A stretch of 64,000 nucleotides of DNA from SVTX01 sp045660325 (GTDB lineage: Bacteria; Bacillota; Clostridia; Oscillospirales; CAG-272): assembly GCA_045660325.1 (NCBI GenBank), contig JAZRDO010000023.1, positions 82,528 through 146,527 of the forward strand. The letters are read 5' to 3'. Below the pieces are notes generated by a model, which saw nothing but the letters and a program-made list of their open reading frames with translations, had not been told where the DNA came from and did no database searches. Made by a program: the position numbers and the translations under genes. Numbering within the stretch: position 1 is the stretch's first letter; every line of letters begins with the position of its first letter. This document shows, in pieces, positions 50,611 through 59,076 of the stretch.

Positions 50611-53600
50611 TTATCTGGAAGCGATTGTTTCGTAAAGGTCGCTAGTAAATACGTCCTTAACGTTAACCAATTCCTTAAGAATTTCGTAGTCAACAACTGT
50701 GATGCTGCCGTCCTTATCAAGGTCGAGAGCAACGTCGTATGTTGCATCAAGTCTACCGTTGATCATCTGCTTGATAGCGAGAAGCTCTACACCGTTGATA
50801 ACGCCGTCAACGAGGTATTCACCAAGAACAACGGACTCAACTGTTGTAGCAACGGACTGGAAGTTAGCGAACATTGTGATGTCAACGAAGTCGTTTTCAT
50901 CAGCAAGCCATACTGTGTTATTAGCACCGAAGCTGAAGCTTGCTTCACCAACGTTTGTTTCGGGAAGGATCTGGAAGTATACTGTTGCAAGAACAACACC
51001 TTCAGCATCCTCGCCAACTGTATTTACAGAAGCGAAGTCAACGTCTGCCTCAGGATCAACACCTGCGGAAACCTTAACTGTGCCGTTTTCAGCAACTACG
51101 GACTCAACTACGAGGTTTTCAACTTCTGTCTTCATATCAGAACCGAAGTATACAACGTTGGAGTTGAATGTGAAGCTGAGGTCGAGCTGGCTGAACTGGA
51201 AGTCTTCGTTACCGAATACGAGGATATCAACTGCGATCCAAGAACCGTTAGCTGTTTCCTTTCTGTCGGACTTTTCGAAGCCTACGATCTCGTTGCCCTC
51301 GTATACGGGGTATGCAACGTTGTAGTCGAGCTCGAATTCAATACCGCCTGCGAGAGGAACGAGAACTGTGATTGTCTCGTCGCAGTGAGGACACTTGTAT
51401 GTGTCTACACCGTACTCAGTGGGTGTGGGAAGCTTAGAGTCAACCTTGTTGCCCATGATAGCAGCCTTGTGCTCTTCTTCTGTCCACTTATCTCTTACGT
51501 ATGTGATCTGCTGTTCGTTACAGTCAACGCAAGCAACGATGCTGTACTCACCGGACTGGCAAGTAGCCTGTGTGCTTGTAGCAGAGCTTACTCTATGGCT
51601 AACTGCGATTGTAGCGTTACATGTTGTGCAGAAGCGATCTGCGCCTTCAGCAACGTTCTTGCAGCTGTCGCCGTCGAAGAAGTGCTCGCCTGCAGCGTTT
51701 GTATGACCTACGGATTCAATTACCTGACCTGCTGTGAATGTATCAGCGGAGAGACACTGAACGCAAATCTTACCTGCTTCGTTACCGTTAGCGGAGCATG
51801 TTACTGCAACTGCTCTGCCGTCTGTGAAGTTACCTACGCCGTACTTGTTAACCATTGCGTTATATACGTCGTCTGTAAATGTTTCAACCTTATGTCCAAG
51901 AGGAGCTATATACTGAACGAGTTTGAAGTGATCGTTACATGCTGTGCAGATTTCGTATACGAATCCTGCTTCAAGACATGTAGCAGCGTATGTTCTATTA
52001 ACCTTTGTTCCAGCGTGATTTGTCGCGGGAATTTCTACAGCAGCCTTGAGAGCCTCGATCTCAGCCTTTGTAGCGTGGCAAGGACAATATGTGTACTCGC
52101 CGTAGCCTGCTTCTGTACATGTGGGAGCTACTGCAGGAACAGTTGTTGTTACACAAGGTGTGCAAGCAATGAATTCCCATGTACCGTCGGGTGTATGACC
52201 GTATGTGCAGTCTTCACAGTATTCGTGGTATGTCCAACCGAGCTCACCAAGACCTTCGCAAGAAGGAACCTTAGCGCTTGCTGTGAGGTTGTGAATTGCC
52301 TCGAGAGCTGTACCAACTGCCTTATCAGCATATTCGCTGTTGAGAACTTCTTCGTGATCGCAGATTTCGCAGATGTAACCACCTACAACGCCTGCCTGAC
52401 ACTTGTTGGATACGTGTTCAACGTATGTCCACTTGCCTGCTACGGAAACGTTCTTGTCATCACCGTGAGCAGAAACGTAAACGAGCTCGCCGTTTACAAC
52501 TTCAAGAGTACCGTGACCCTTTGTGGAGTCATAAGTAACCTTTTCTGTGAATGCTGTTGTATCACAGTTTTCACACTTCTTAATGTATTCGCCTTCAGCT
52601 ACAGAGCAGCTTGCTGTGATTACAGCGCCGGAGAAGCCAACAAACTTGTGAGCCTCAGCCTTTGTAGCGTCGATAGCAACGTCGGAGCCAGCAACCTTAG
52701 CCTTGTAGCCGCAGCCTTCAGCTGTACATTCAAGGTTAGTGTAACCAGCGGACTGACATGTCATGCCGTAAACAACCTCAACGAGTGTGTGGTTGATCTT
52801 AGGAAGAACTTCCTCTTCAACGTGACCGCAGTTATTTGTACATGTCCACTTCTTTACGCCTGTTGCGAAGCAAGTAGCGGGAGTGTGAACGTCGGGAGTT
52901 TCAGCATAAGCGTGACCTGTAGCAGGTGCAGCCTCTGTATATGTTGTGCCACAACCAAACTTACATGTGAATGTCTTCACACCTGCGTTTGTACATGTAG
53001 CAGTTGTGCTTGTTTCTTCGTAGTCATGAGCAACTGTAGGAATAACTACAACTCTCATTTCAACGCCACAGTCAACACAGCTGTAAACTGTCTTACCTGT
53101 TGCCTGGCAAGTAGCCTCAGTTGTAACACCTTCGTTTTCTGTGTGACCCTTTGCAGGAATCTCAACGTCAGCGTCGATCTGTGTGCCACAGTTGTTCTCG
53201 CAGAAGTACTTACCAACACCTGCTGTTGTGCAAGTGGGCTCAGTTGCTACTGTGTACTCAGCGGGCTTCTTGTGACCAAGAGCTGCAACAGCCTTTGTAC
53301 CGAGCTGTACGCCACAAGTCTTACATGTGAGAGTTTCAACACCCTCTGCTGTACATGTGGGAGCTGTTGTTACAACGTAGCCGTCGGACTCGTCGTGACC
53401 TGTAGCCTGAATAACCTCTGTCTTGAGAACGTGGTTGCAACCGTCGTTAGCGCAAACCCAAGTCTTAAGACCGTTATCTGTACATGTAGCATTTTCTACT
53501 GTTGTAGGATCTGTAGGCTCGTTGTGGCCTGTAGCTGTAACAGTAAATGTAAGCTTGTTGGGATATGTTGTATTGAATTCTGTTTCTGTCATCCAAACAG

Positions 53601-55392
53601 TAACAGGCTTATGGTTATAAGCAGCGTTCTTGTATTCATCAGCTGTAGCGGATGCGCCGTTGGGAATTACCATGATGATAACTTCACACTCGTCACATGT
53701 TGCATATGCATAACCGTTTGTAAGGCACTCAGCCTTAACGGAAGCAGCTGTATCAACTACAAAAGAGCCAGCATGGTTTGTAGGATCCTTTTCACCAACA
53801 ACGATGTTAGCGTTCATTGTGCAATCGCACCACTTACATACGGACTTGTAGATAGCGGGAGATGTGCAGTTAGCAGCGCTTACAAGAACGTTCTCAGCCT
53901 TAGCAGAGCAATCTGTTTCTGTAAGAACCTTATCCATATCCTCGTAACCACATGTGGAGCAGAGACCACCGATCTCATAACCCCAATCGCTACAAGTGGG
54001 TTCGATCTTTTCAGTGTTGAGAGTATGACCCTTAGCAGTAACTACTACGGGAGCTTCAACTACGATATTACACTGAGGACACTTCTTACCTGCTGTGATA
54101 CCGTCTGTTGTACATGTTACCTTTACAGGAACACCTGCAGGAACGTATGTGCTCTTATGAGAAGCAACAACGGAAGCAGCTGTTACAACTGTCTGTTCCT
54201 GTGTAACAACGCCACAAGCTTCACACTTCTTACCAGCGGAAAGACCATCTGTTGTACATGTTGCCTTTACAGCGGGAAGTGTTACAACCTGCTTATGGTA
54301 TGTTTCGGAAGTTGTTTCGGACTGAACGTCTTCACAATATTCGCACTTTGTCTTTGTTGTTGTTGTCTTTACGCACTCTGTTTCAGAGATAACTTCCTCT
54401 GCTGTACCGAATGCAACGTAGTTGTGCTGTCTTGTCTGATATTCCTTGTGGTCGCAACGGCTGCAATCAGCAACCATGTTGTTTTCAGCGCCGCAAACGT
54501 AACCTTCAACAGGAGCGAAAGCACCCATTTCGTGGCCGAGAGCAGTAACTACGAGAGATGTTGTGATAGCTTCAGCGCTACCGGGATTTACGGGGTTAGC
54601 AACGTTGAAGTATCTGCCACAAGATGTACACTCGTGATAAGCGATGGAGCCATCTTCAGTACATGTGGGAGCAACCGCATCGTGGAACTCAGTTGTATGA
54701 GCTCTTGTGGGGTTGATCTTAACGTCAACGTGAGCCTCGGAGCACTCAAGAACAGTGCCGTCAGCCAATGTGTGCTCAGCAACGCACACGAAAGTAACCT
54801 TACCGTTTGCGCTACATGTAGGAGCGAGGTAAGTTTCGTCGAATACGGGAACGAATGTGTGCTCGTTCTCTGTCCATTCAACAGTTTCAACCATTTCACA
54901 CATTACACACTCTCTTGTCATGAAGAGATCTGTGCAATTGTAATCTGTTGTTACAGACCATTCGGTCATCTTGTGAGCTATTGTAGCAAGCTCAAATGCC
55001 TTTGCGTCAACTACAAGGTTTTCATCCTTGTCTGCGTACTGACCGCAAACAGTACATACCTTGTACTCAACATTACCCTTTGTTGTGCAAGTAGGCTCTA
55101 CTGCAGCAACAGTCTTCCATGTGTGCTCACCACGACAGTCGCCGGGCTTAACGATGGAATTGGGATCGATCTGAACCTTATCGCAGCCTTCAACCTGGCA
55201 CTCGTAGTATGTATAACCACTAGTACCCTTGTTATGGTCAGGAGCTACAACGTGAGGTTCGCCGCTAAAGTCGCATACGTGCTCATCAACTACAGTTGTA
55301 GCAGCGAATGCGGGAACGTAAACTACACTAAGAGTCATCATCAGTGCAAGCACTAATGCAAGGCTTCTCTTAGACAAAATCATACGCTTCAT
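50611..55392 (-). CDS. Giant secreted CxxC-repeat protein with cohesin-like domain and C-terminal dockerin
   Basis: The 1593-residue protein has a signal peptide (cleavage near VYVPAFA-AT), then about 27 repeats of 40-55 residues with the pattern TC-x(2)-G-x(5-7)-C-x2-C-x(10-20)-GH (for example PTCTAEGVETLTCKTC). Next comes a cohesin-like beta domain (about residues 1370-1525) and a dockerin type I module at the very C-terminus. The second dockerin loop DLDKDGSITVVD is a perfect calcium loop, and the first is degenerate. The three Cys and one His per repeat could bind zinc. Codon use is that of a highly expressed gene. I chose MKRMIL at 55392, after GGAGG. It has its own consensus promoter. 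Confidence 0.8.
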   Translation of the reverse strand: MKRMILSKRSLALVLALMMTLSVVYVPAFAATTVVDEHVCDFSGEPHVVAPDHNKGTSGYTYYECQVEGCDKVQIDPNSIVKPGDCRGEHTWKTVAAVEPTCTTKGNVEYKVCTVCGQYADKDENLVVDAKAFELATIAHKMTEWSVTTDYNCTDLFMTRECVMCEMVETVEWTENEHTFVPVFDETYLAPTCSANGKVTFVCVAEHTLADGTVLECSEAHVDVKINPTRAHTTEFHDAVAPTCTEDGSIAYHECTSCGRYFNVANPVNPGSAEAITTSLVVTALGHEMGAFAPVEGYVCGAENNMVADCSRCDHKEYQTRQHNYVAFGTAEEVISETECVKTTTTKTKCEYCEDVQSETTSETYHKQVVTLPAVKATCTTDGLSAGKKCEACGVVTQEQTVVTAASVVASHKSTYVPAGVPVKVTCTTDGITAGKKCPQCNIVVEAPVVVTAKGHTLNTEKIEPTCSDWGYEIGGLCSTCGYEDMDKVLTETDCSAKAENVLVSAANCTSPAIYKSVCKWCDCTMNANIVVGEKDPTNHAGSFVVDTAASVKAECLTNGYAYATCDECEVIIMVIPNGASATADEYKNAAYNHKPVTVWMTETEFNTTYPNKLTFTVTATGHNEPTDPTTVENATCTDNGLKTWVCANDGCNHVLKTEVIQATGHDESDGYVVTTAPTCTAEGVETLTCKTCGVQLGTKAVAALGHKKPAEYTVATEPTCTTAGVGKYFCENNCGTQIDADVEIPAKGHTENEGVTTEATCQATGKTVYSCVDCGVEMRVVVIPTVAHDYEETSTTATCTNAGVKTFTCKFGCGTTYTEAAPATGHAYAETPDVHTPATCFATGVKKWTCTNNCGHVEEEVLPKINHTLVEVVYGMTCQSAGYTNLECTAEGCGYKAKVAGSDVAIDATKAEAHKFVGFSGAVITASCSVAEGEYIKKCENCDTTAFTEKVTYDSTKGHGTLEVVNGELVYVSAHGDDKNVSVAGKWTYVEHVSNKCQAGVVGGYICEICDHEEVLNSEYADKAVGTALEAIHNLTASAKVPSCEGLGELGWTYHEYCEDCTYGHTPDGTWEFIACTPCVTTTVPAVAPTCTEAGYGEYTYCPCHATKAEIEALKAAVEIPATNHAGTKVNRTYAATCLEAGFVYEICTACNDHFKLVQYIAPLGHKVETFTDDVYNAMVNKYGVGNFTDGRAVAVTCSANGNEAGKICVQCLSADTFTAGQVIESVGHTNAAGEHFFDGDSCKNVAEGADRFCTTCNATIAVSHRVSSATSTQATCQSGEYSIVACVDCNEQQITYVRDKWTEEEHKAAIMGNKVDSKLPTPTEYGVDTYKCPHCDETITVLVPLAGGIEFELDYNVAYPVYEGNEIVGFEKSDRKETANGSWIAVDILVFGNEDFQFSQLDLSFTFNSNVVYFGSDMKTEVENLVVESVVAENGTVKVSAGVDPEADVDFASVNTVGEDAEGVVLATVYFQILPETNVGEASFSFGANNTVWLADENDFVDITMFANFQSVATTVESVVLGEYLVDGVINGVELLAIKQMINGRLDATYDVALDLDKDGSITVVDYEILKELVNVKDVFTSDLYETIASR

Positions 55393-55483
55393 CCTTCTTT
55401 TTCCTCCAAAATTATTATAGTATTTGAGTAAAAACGCCAAATAGAGACAATTTGGACATAGTTACCCATACTTATTTACAAAC

Positions 55484-55512
55484 ATTATATCATACAAAAT
55501 TACCTTTGTCAA
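55484..55512 (-). promoter_or_regulatory. Promoter of the dockerin/cohesin-like operon
   Basis: The minus strand has TTGACA (55507-55512), a 17-base spacer and TATAAT (55484-55489), about 90 bases before the start. The 649-base gap up to spoVT holds this promoter and otherwise only AT-rich sequence in which I see no gene or RNA. Confidence 0.85.
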
Positions 55513-56041
55513 TAGATTTGAAATTTTTTTTGGATACAAATAGCACAAAATTAAACGCGATTTTGGCGGTTTTGCAGTCATTTTTACATTATTCCCAATT
55601 ATTTCCTTTTTTCTTTTCCCGACATTTTCCGCATATACCACAAATTACCAAGCAATTTAATGGGTAATATTTTTCCTTCCTTTTATTATATGCGCGCGCA
55701 CGCGAGATATTTCCCAATCGAAGCGCAAGTATCACTCTTCTCACGCGGCACGACAATCAGTCCGCCCGCCTGAACGGCGCACACTGATTTCACCCCCAAA
55801 GCGCAAGCCCACCAAACGGTATGAACCACCTATATATAATAAATGAAGAAAAACGCATCGCAAACGGCAGCCCCAAGCCTTAAATTTGCAAATTGTTACA
55901 TTAATATTTATTCTATAAATTAAATCAGACATTAAACCGTGCGCCTGCTTTGTGCATTTTCGGAAAAATCAGTATATTTGCATCAAAAAGTACAAATAAT
56001 AACAACGCCACCCAAAATTTATTGAAAAGGATTGATTATAT

Positions 56042-56584
56042 ATGAAAGCAACAGGAATAGTAAGAAGGATCGACGACCTCGGACGCGTCGTTATCCCCAA
56101 GGAAATAAGACGAACCATGAGGATCCGCGAGGGCGACCCGCTTGAGATATTTACAGACCGCGACGGCGAGGTCATTTTCAAAAAATATTCTCCCATAGGT
56201 GAGCTTGGCTCATTTTCCGCGCAATATGCCGAAACACTATACAAAACCTGCGGCATTTCGGTCATTATCACCGACCGCGACACAGTAATTGCCGCCGCAG
56301 GAGTATCAAAAAAGGAATATATGGACCGCTCGCTTTCCGACGAGCTCGAGGACATAATGAGCGGCCGCGGGATCTACCTCTGCCACACAGGAGAGGCGGT
56401 TTGTCCGCTGAAGGACAGATGCGAATCAGTAGTCAGCTGCGCCATGCCCATTATTACTAACGGCGACGTCGTAGGTTGTGTCGTTTCTCTCACAGGCGAG
56501 GACACTCGCTCCGCGCCCACCGACGTCGAGATCAAGCTCATTCAGACCGCCGCCGGCTTCCTTTCAAAGCAGCTCGAGGGTTAA
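56042..56584 (+). CDS. spoVT: Stage V sporulation protein T
   Basis: The 180-residue regulator has an N-terminal AbrB-type swapped-hairpin DNA-binding domain (MKATGIVRRIDDLGRVVIPKEIRR, about 1-50) and a C-terminal GAF-like domain (about 55-178). The match to SpoVT is strong over its whole length. It controls late forespore genes under sigma G in Bacillus. I see no clear sigma-G promoter in the upstream sequence. Its presence supports an endospore-forming lineage. An AAAGGA site lies 10 bases before the ATG. Confidence 0.95.
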   Translation: MKATGIVRRIDDLGRVVIPKEIRRTMRIREGDPLEIFTDRDGEVIFKKYSPIGELGSFSAQYAETLYKTCGISVIITDRDTVIAAAGVSKKEYMDRSLSDELEDIMSGRGIYLCHTGEAVCPLKDRCESVVSCAMPIITNGDVVGCVVSLTGEDTRSAPTDVEIKLIQTAAGFLSKQLEG

Positions 56585-56647
56585 AATCAAAGAAATTTAT
56601 AAACATATAATTGTTTAATTAAGCATTTGTTTATAAAAATGACATCA

Positions 56648-56681
56648 AAGCCTCCCGTTATGTGATGGAGGCTTAGATTTT
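56648..56681 (+). terminator. Terminator after spoVT
   Basis: An 8-bp stem (AAGCCTCC with GGAGGCTT, 56648-56674) is followed by GATTTTT. Confidence 0.6.
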
Positions 56682-56765
56682 TCAATGAACCCCTTCCGTC
56701 ACAATCGAGAATCTTAGACCCCCGCGCTTTGCCGAAATTGTCGCAACTCTTCTCAAAATATGGTA

Positions 56766-56794
56766 TTGACACGCGGGCATCTATGTGCTAAAAT
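56766..56794 (+). promoter_or_regulatory. Promoter of fucU-ygjV
   Basis: TTGACA (56766-56771), a 17-base spacer and TAAAAT (56789-56794), 41 bases before the fucU ATG. Confidence 0.8.
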
Positions 56795-56835
56795 GAAAAT
56801 GTAAAAGCAAAATTAATATTTCTTGGAGGTTTATT

Positions 56836-57276
56836 ATGCTTAAAGGTATCCCGAAAATTTTACCCCCCGAGTTGCTCAAGGTTTTGTGCGAGATGGGTCA
56901 CAGTGACCGCATCTGCATAGCAGACGGAAACTTCCCCTCTGAATCCATGGGCAAGAATTGCATCGTTATCCGCATGGACGGTCACGGCGTTCCCGAGATT
57001 CTCGACGCGATCCTCACAGTTTTCCCCCTCGATACATACGTTGAAAAGCCTGCTATCCTTATGCAGCTTATGGACAGAGACGTAGGCAGAGTTGAGACTC
57101 CCATCTGGGACAAGTATGCCGAGGTTATCACCAAGCACGACGCTCGCGGCCGCGAGGCTCTTGGCAACATCGACAGATTTGAGTTCTACGAGGAAGCGAA
57201 GAAGTGCTATTGCATCATCGCAACCGGCGAGAGCGCAATTTACGCGAACATTATGCTCCAGAAGGGCGTAATTTGA
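56836..57276 (+). CDS. fucU: RbsD/FucU family protein (probable L-fucose mutarotase)
   Basis: The 146-residue protein is of FucU length. MLKGIPKILPPELLKVLCEMGHSD is the N-terminus with the conserved His, ICIADGNFPSES is the sugar-binding strand, and IIATGESAIYANIMLQKGVI is the C-terminus. FucU interconverts alpha- and beta-L-fucose, which feeds fucose isomerase. The fucI gene and a sugar ABC importer downstream support fucose rather than ribose. A GGAGG site precedes the ATG. It is 4 bases before the next gene. Confidence 0.88.
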   Translation: MLKGIPKILPPELLKVLCEMGHSDRICIADGNFPSESMGKNCIVIRMDGHGVPEILDAILTVFPLDTYVEKPAILMQLMDRDVGRVETPIWDKYAEVITKHDARGREALGNIDRFEFYEEAKKCYCIIATGESAIYANIMLQKGVI

Positions 57277-57280
57277 TTTT

Positions 57281-57856
57281 ATGGGCGTCATAAAAACAAT
57301 TTTTGATTCAATAGCCGCAACACCGACCATCGAGATCGTAGCGCAGGCGCTCGGCATAGTGGGACTTGTGATAATCGTCGCGTCCTTCCAATGCAAGAAG
57401 AATACGAATTTCTTTATTCTTCAGGGTGCGGGCAGCTTTATGTTCTTTTTGAACTTCATTCTCATCGGCGCGTACGGCGGCGCATTCTTCAACTTCGCGA
57501 ACCTTTTGCGCGGACTTCTTTTCGCCTACGGAAAGAAGCGCAAGTGGAAGCTTATTTTAGTTGAGGCGGCGTATACGCTTTGCCTCGCCTTCTCGATTGT
57601 GCTTGATCACTCGGCATGGGGCATCTTCCTTGTTGCCGTTCCCTATACGGCGCTTATTGCGATGAGCGTATTTATGTATATCGGAAACTCCAAGCACATC
57701 CGTTATTTCCAGATCGCATATATGTCTCCCGCGTGGATCTTCCATAATATCTTCAATTTCTCACTCGGTGGAATCATATGCGAAAGCTTCAATATGGTAT
57801 CTTCCTTTATATATTTAATGAGAGAAAGAAAAAATAAGAAGGCTTTAAAAGAATAA
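57281..57856 (+). CDS. YgjV family membrane protein
   Basis: The 191-residue membrane protein has about five membrane segments. It matches the YgjV family (IVASFQCKKNTNFFILQGAGSFMFFLNFI at the N-terminus). The family's function is unknown. It follows fucU by 4 bases with no own strong ribosome site, so translation is probably coupled. A role in fucose metabolism is only suggested by this linkage. The C-terminus is Lys-rich and cytoplasmic. Confidence 0.82.
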   Translation: MGVIKTIFDSIAATPTIEIVAQALGIVGLVIIVASFQCKKNTNFFILQGAGSFMFFLNFILIGAYGGAFFNFANLLRGLLFAYGKKRKWKLILVEAAYTLCLAFSIVLDHSAWGIFLVAVPYTALIAMSVFMYIGNSKHIRYFQIAYMSPAWIFHNIFNFSLGGIICESFNMVSSFIYLMRERKNKKALKE

Positions 57857-57860
57857 AAAC

Positions 57861-57888
57861 AACGCCTGTCGGCATGCCGACAGGCGTT
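57861..57888. terminator. Bidirectional terminator between ygjV and the AraC-type regulator
   Basis: A perfect 28-base palindrome at 57861-57888, followed by T on the plus strand and by A-rich sequence that gives T on the minus strand. Confidence 0.85.
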
Positions 57889-57894
57889 TTTGCT

Positions 57895-58779
57895 TTATAT
57901 ATTATTCGACGTCATCTCAGGCCTTTGGGTCTGCTTTCTGAAAGTTATGGGAGTCACACCCTCCTGCTTCTTGAACGACTTAAAGAAAAGCACGTGATCC
58001 TTATATCCGCACATTTCTCCGATCTCGGTCGCCGAGAGATCCGTTTCCTGGAGCAACTTTTTGGCGTACGCGATTCTCTTCGAAGCAACGTACTGCATGG
58101 GAGGCTTGCCCATATACTTTTTAAATACGTGAGAAAGATAATATTTACTGATCTTGAGCTCCTCGCAAACCGCATCCATAGACTCGATCTCGGTGAAATG
58201 ATTGTTGAGGTAATTATGTATACGAGTAAATATACCGTTGGTCACGAATTTCGCCTCGGAAATATTGGCAAGACGAAGAATTCCGATCATAATAAGTCTC
58301 GCTATATACTTTGAGAATATTTCGTTGTAAGGCTTGTCCGACGCAACCTCCTTTACAAGCGACATAAAGTAGAACTCGTACTCCTCCTCGTATTCGCCCG
58401 TATGAAGCACGGGCTCCGTCTCGGGATCAAGAATAAAGTCGGACGGAAGGTTGCCAATCTTAAAATTGGTTATGCCGAAAAAGGCAAGCTCTATACCGCT
58501 CTTGCCCGTCGTGGACTCCGCGTGCATTACATCGGGATTATATACAATAAGATCTCCCTTTTGCACCTCATATTCCTTATCATTAACAGTAACGTTACCG
58601 CTACCCGACAAAACAAACATAATTTCACAGAATGGATGGCTGTGCGGCTTCTCGCCCCATTCCTTGATTCTTTCAAGCTTACCCGCATATAGGCATTTTG
58701 TATCAAGCTTTATGGCGTCCGCCTTAGTGTACGCGACCTGTCTGGGGTCAAATTCCAATCCTAACGACTGATTATTCAT
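57895..58779 (-). CDS. AraC family transcriptional regulator with cupin sensor
   Basis: The 294-residue regulator has an N-terminal cupin domain (about 30-130; PFCEIMFVLSGSGNVTVNDKEY) for ligand sensing and a C-terminal pair of helix-turn-helix motifs (about 180-290; DAVCEELKISKYYLSHVFKKYMG and ATEIGEMCGYKDHVLFFKSFKKQEG). It is divergent from the sugar importer, and so probably controls the fucose operon. Fucose or a derivative as ligand is an inference. A GGAGA site precedes the ATG. Confidence 0.88.
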   Translation of the reverse strand: MNNQSLGLEFDPRQVAYTKADAIKLDTKCLYAGKLERIKEWGEKPHSHPFCEIMFVLSGSGNVTVNDKEYEVQKGDLIVYNPDVMHAESTTGKSGIELAFFGITNFKIGNLPSDFILDPETEPVLHTGEYEEEYEFYFMSLVKEVASDKPYNEIFSKYIARLIMIGILRLANISEAKFVTNGIFTRIHNYLNNHFTEIESMDAVCEELKISKYYLSHVFKKYMGKPPMQYVASKRIAYAKKLLQETDLSATEIGEMCGYKDHVLFFKSFKKQEGVTPITFRKQTQRPEMTSNNI

Positions 58780-59018
58780 TGATATTCTCCAAATTTACTA
58801 TACCGTTTTTGTACATATTATATAAATCACTGTCAAAAATTGTCTTAGTTCGAATAAATAATTTTTGGTCATTTTTCACAATAAATAACAAGGTTTTTTA
58901 AGCCAAATATATAATATGTATGTTTTACTACTACATTATATCACGAACATTAAAAAAATACAATAGTTTTTTGACAATTTTGTGTTTATTTTTGTGATTT
59001 TTTTTACAACTGTGGATA

Positions 59019-59047
59019 TTGAAAAAATTTTATCAAGGGGGTATAAT
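59019..59047 (+). promoter_or_regulatory. Promoter of the sugar ABC importer operon
   Basis: TTGAAA (59019-59024), a 17-base spacer and TATAAT (59042-59047), 30 bases before the ATPase ATG. The AT-rich gap of about 240 bases upstream, to the AraC gene, would hold the regulator's sites. I could not mark a clear operator. Confidence 0.75.
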
Positions 59048-59076
59048 AGAGTGAACAAATGAAAGGGGGTATTCTT

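Noticed and set aside
51385..55356. A 1323-codon open frame on the plus strand
   Set aside because: It lies exactly antisense to the CxxC-repeat gene. Its Cys/Ser/Asn-rich content is a mirror of the biased codons and repeats, and it has no signal peptide or ribosome site.
55513..56041. A sigma-G promoter or small RNA upstream of spoVT
   Set aside because: The -35 and -10 elements could not be matched at a proper distance, and no stable RNA fold was evident.
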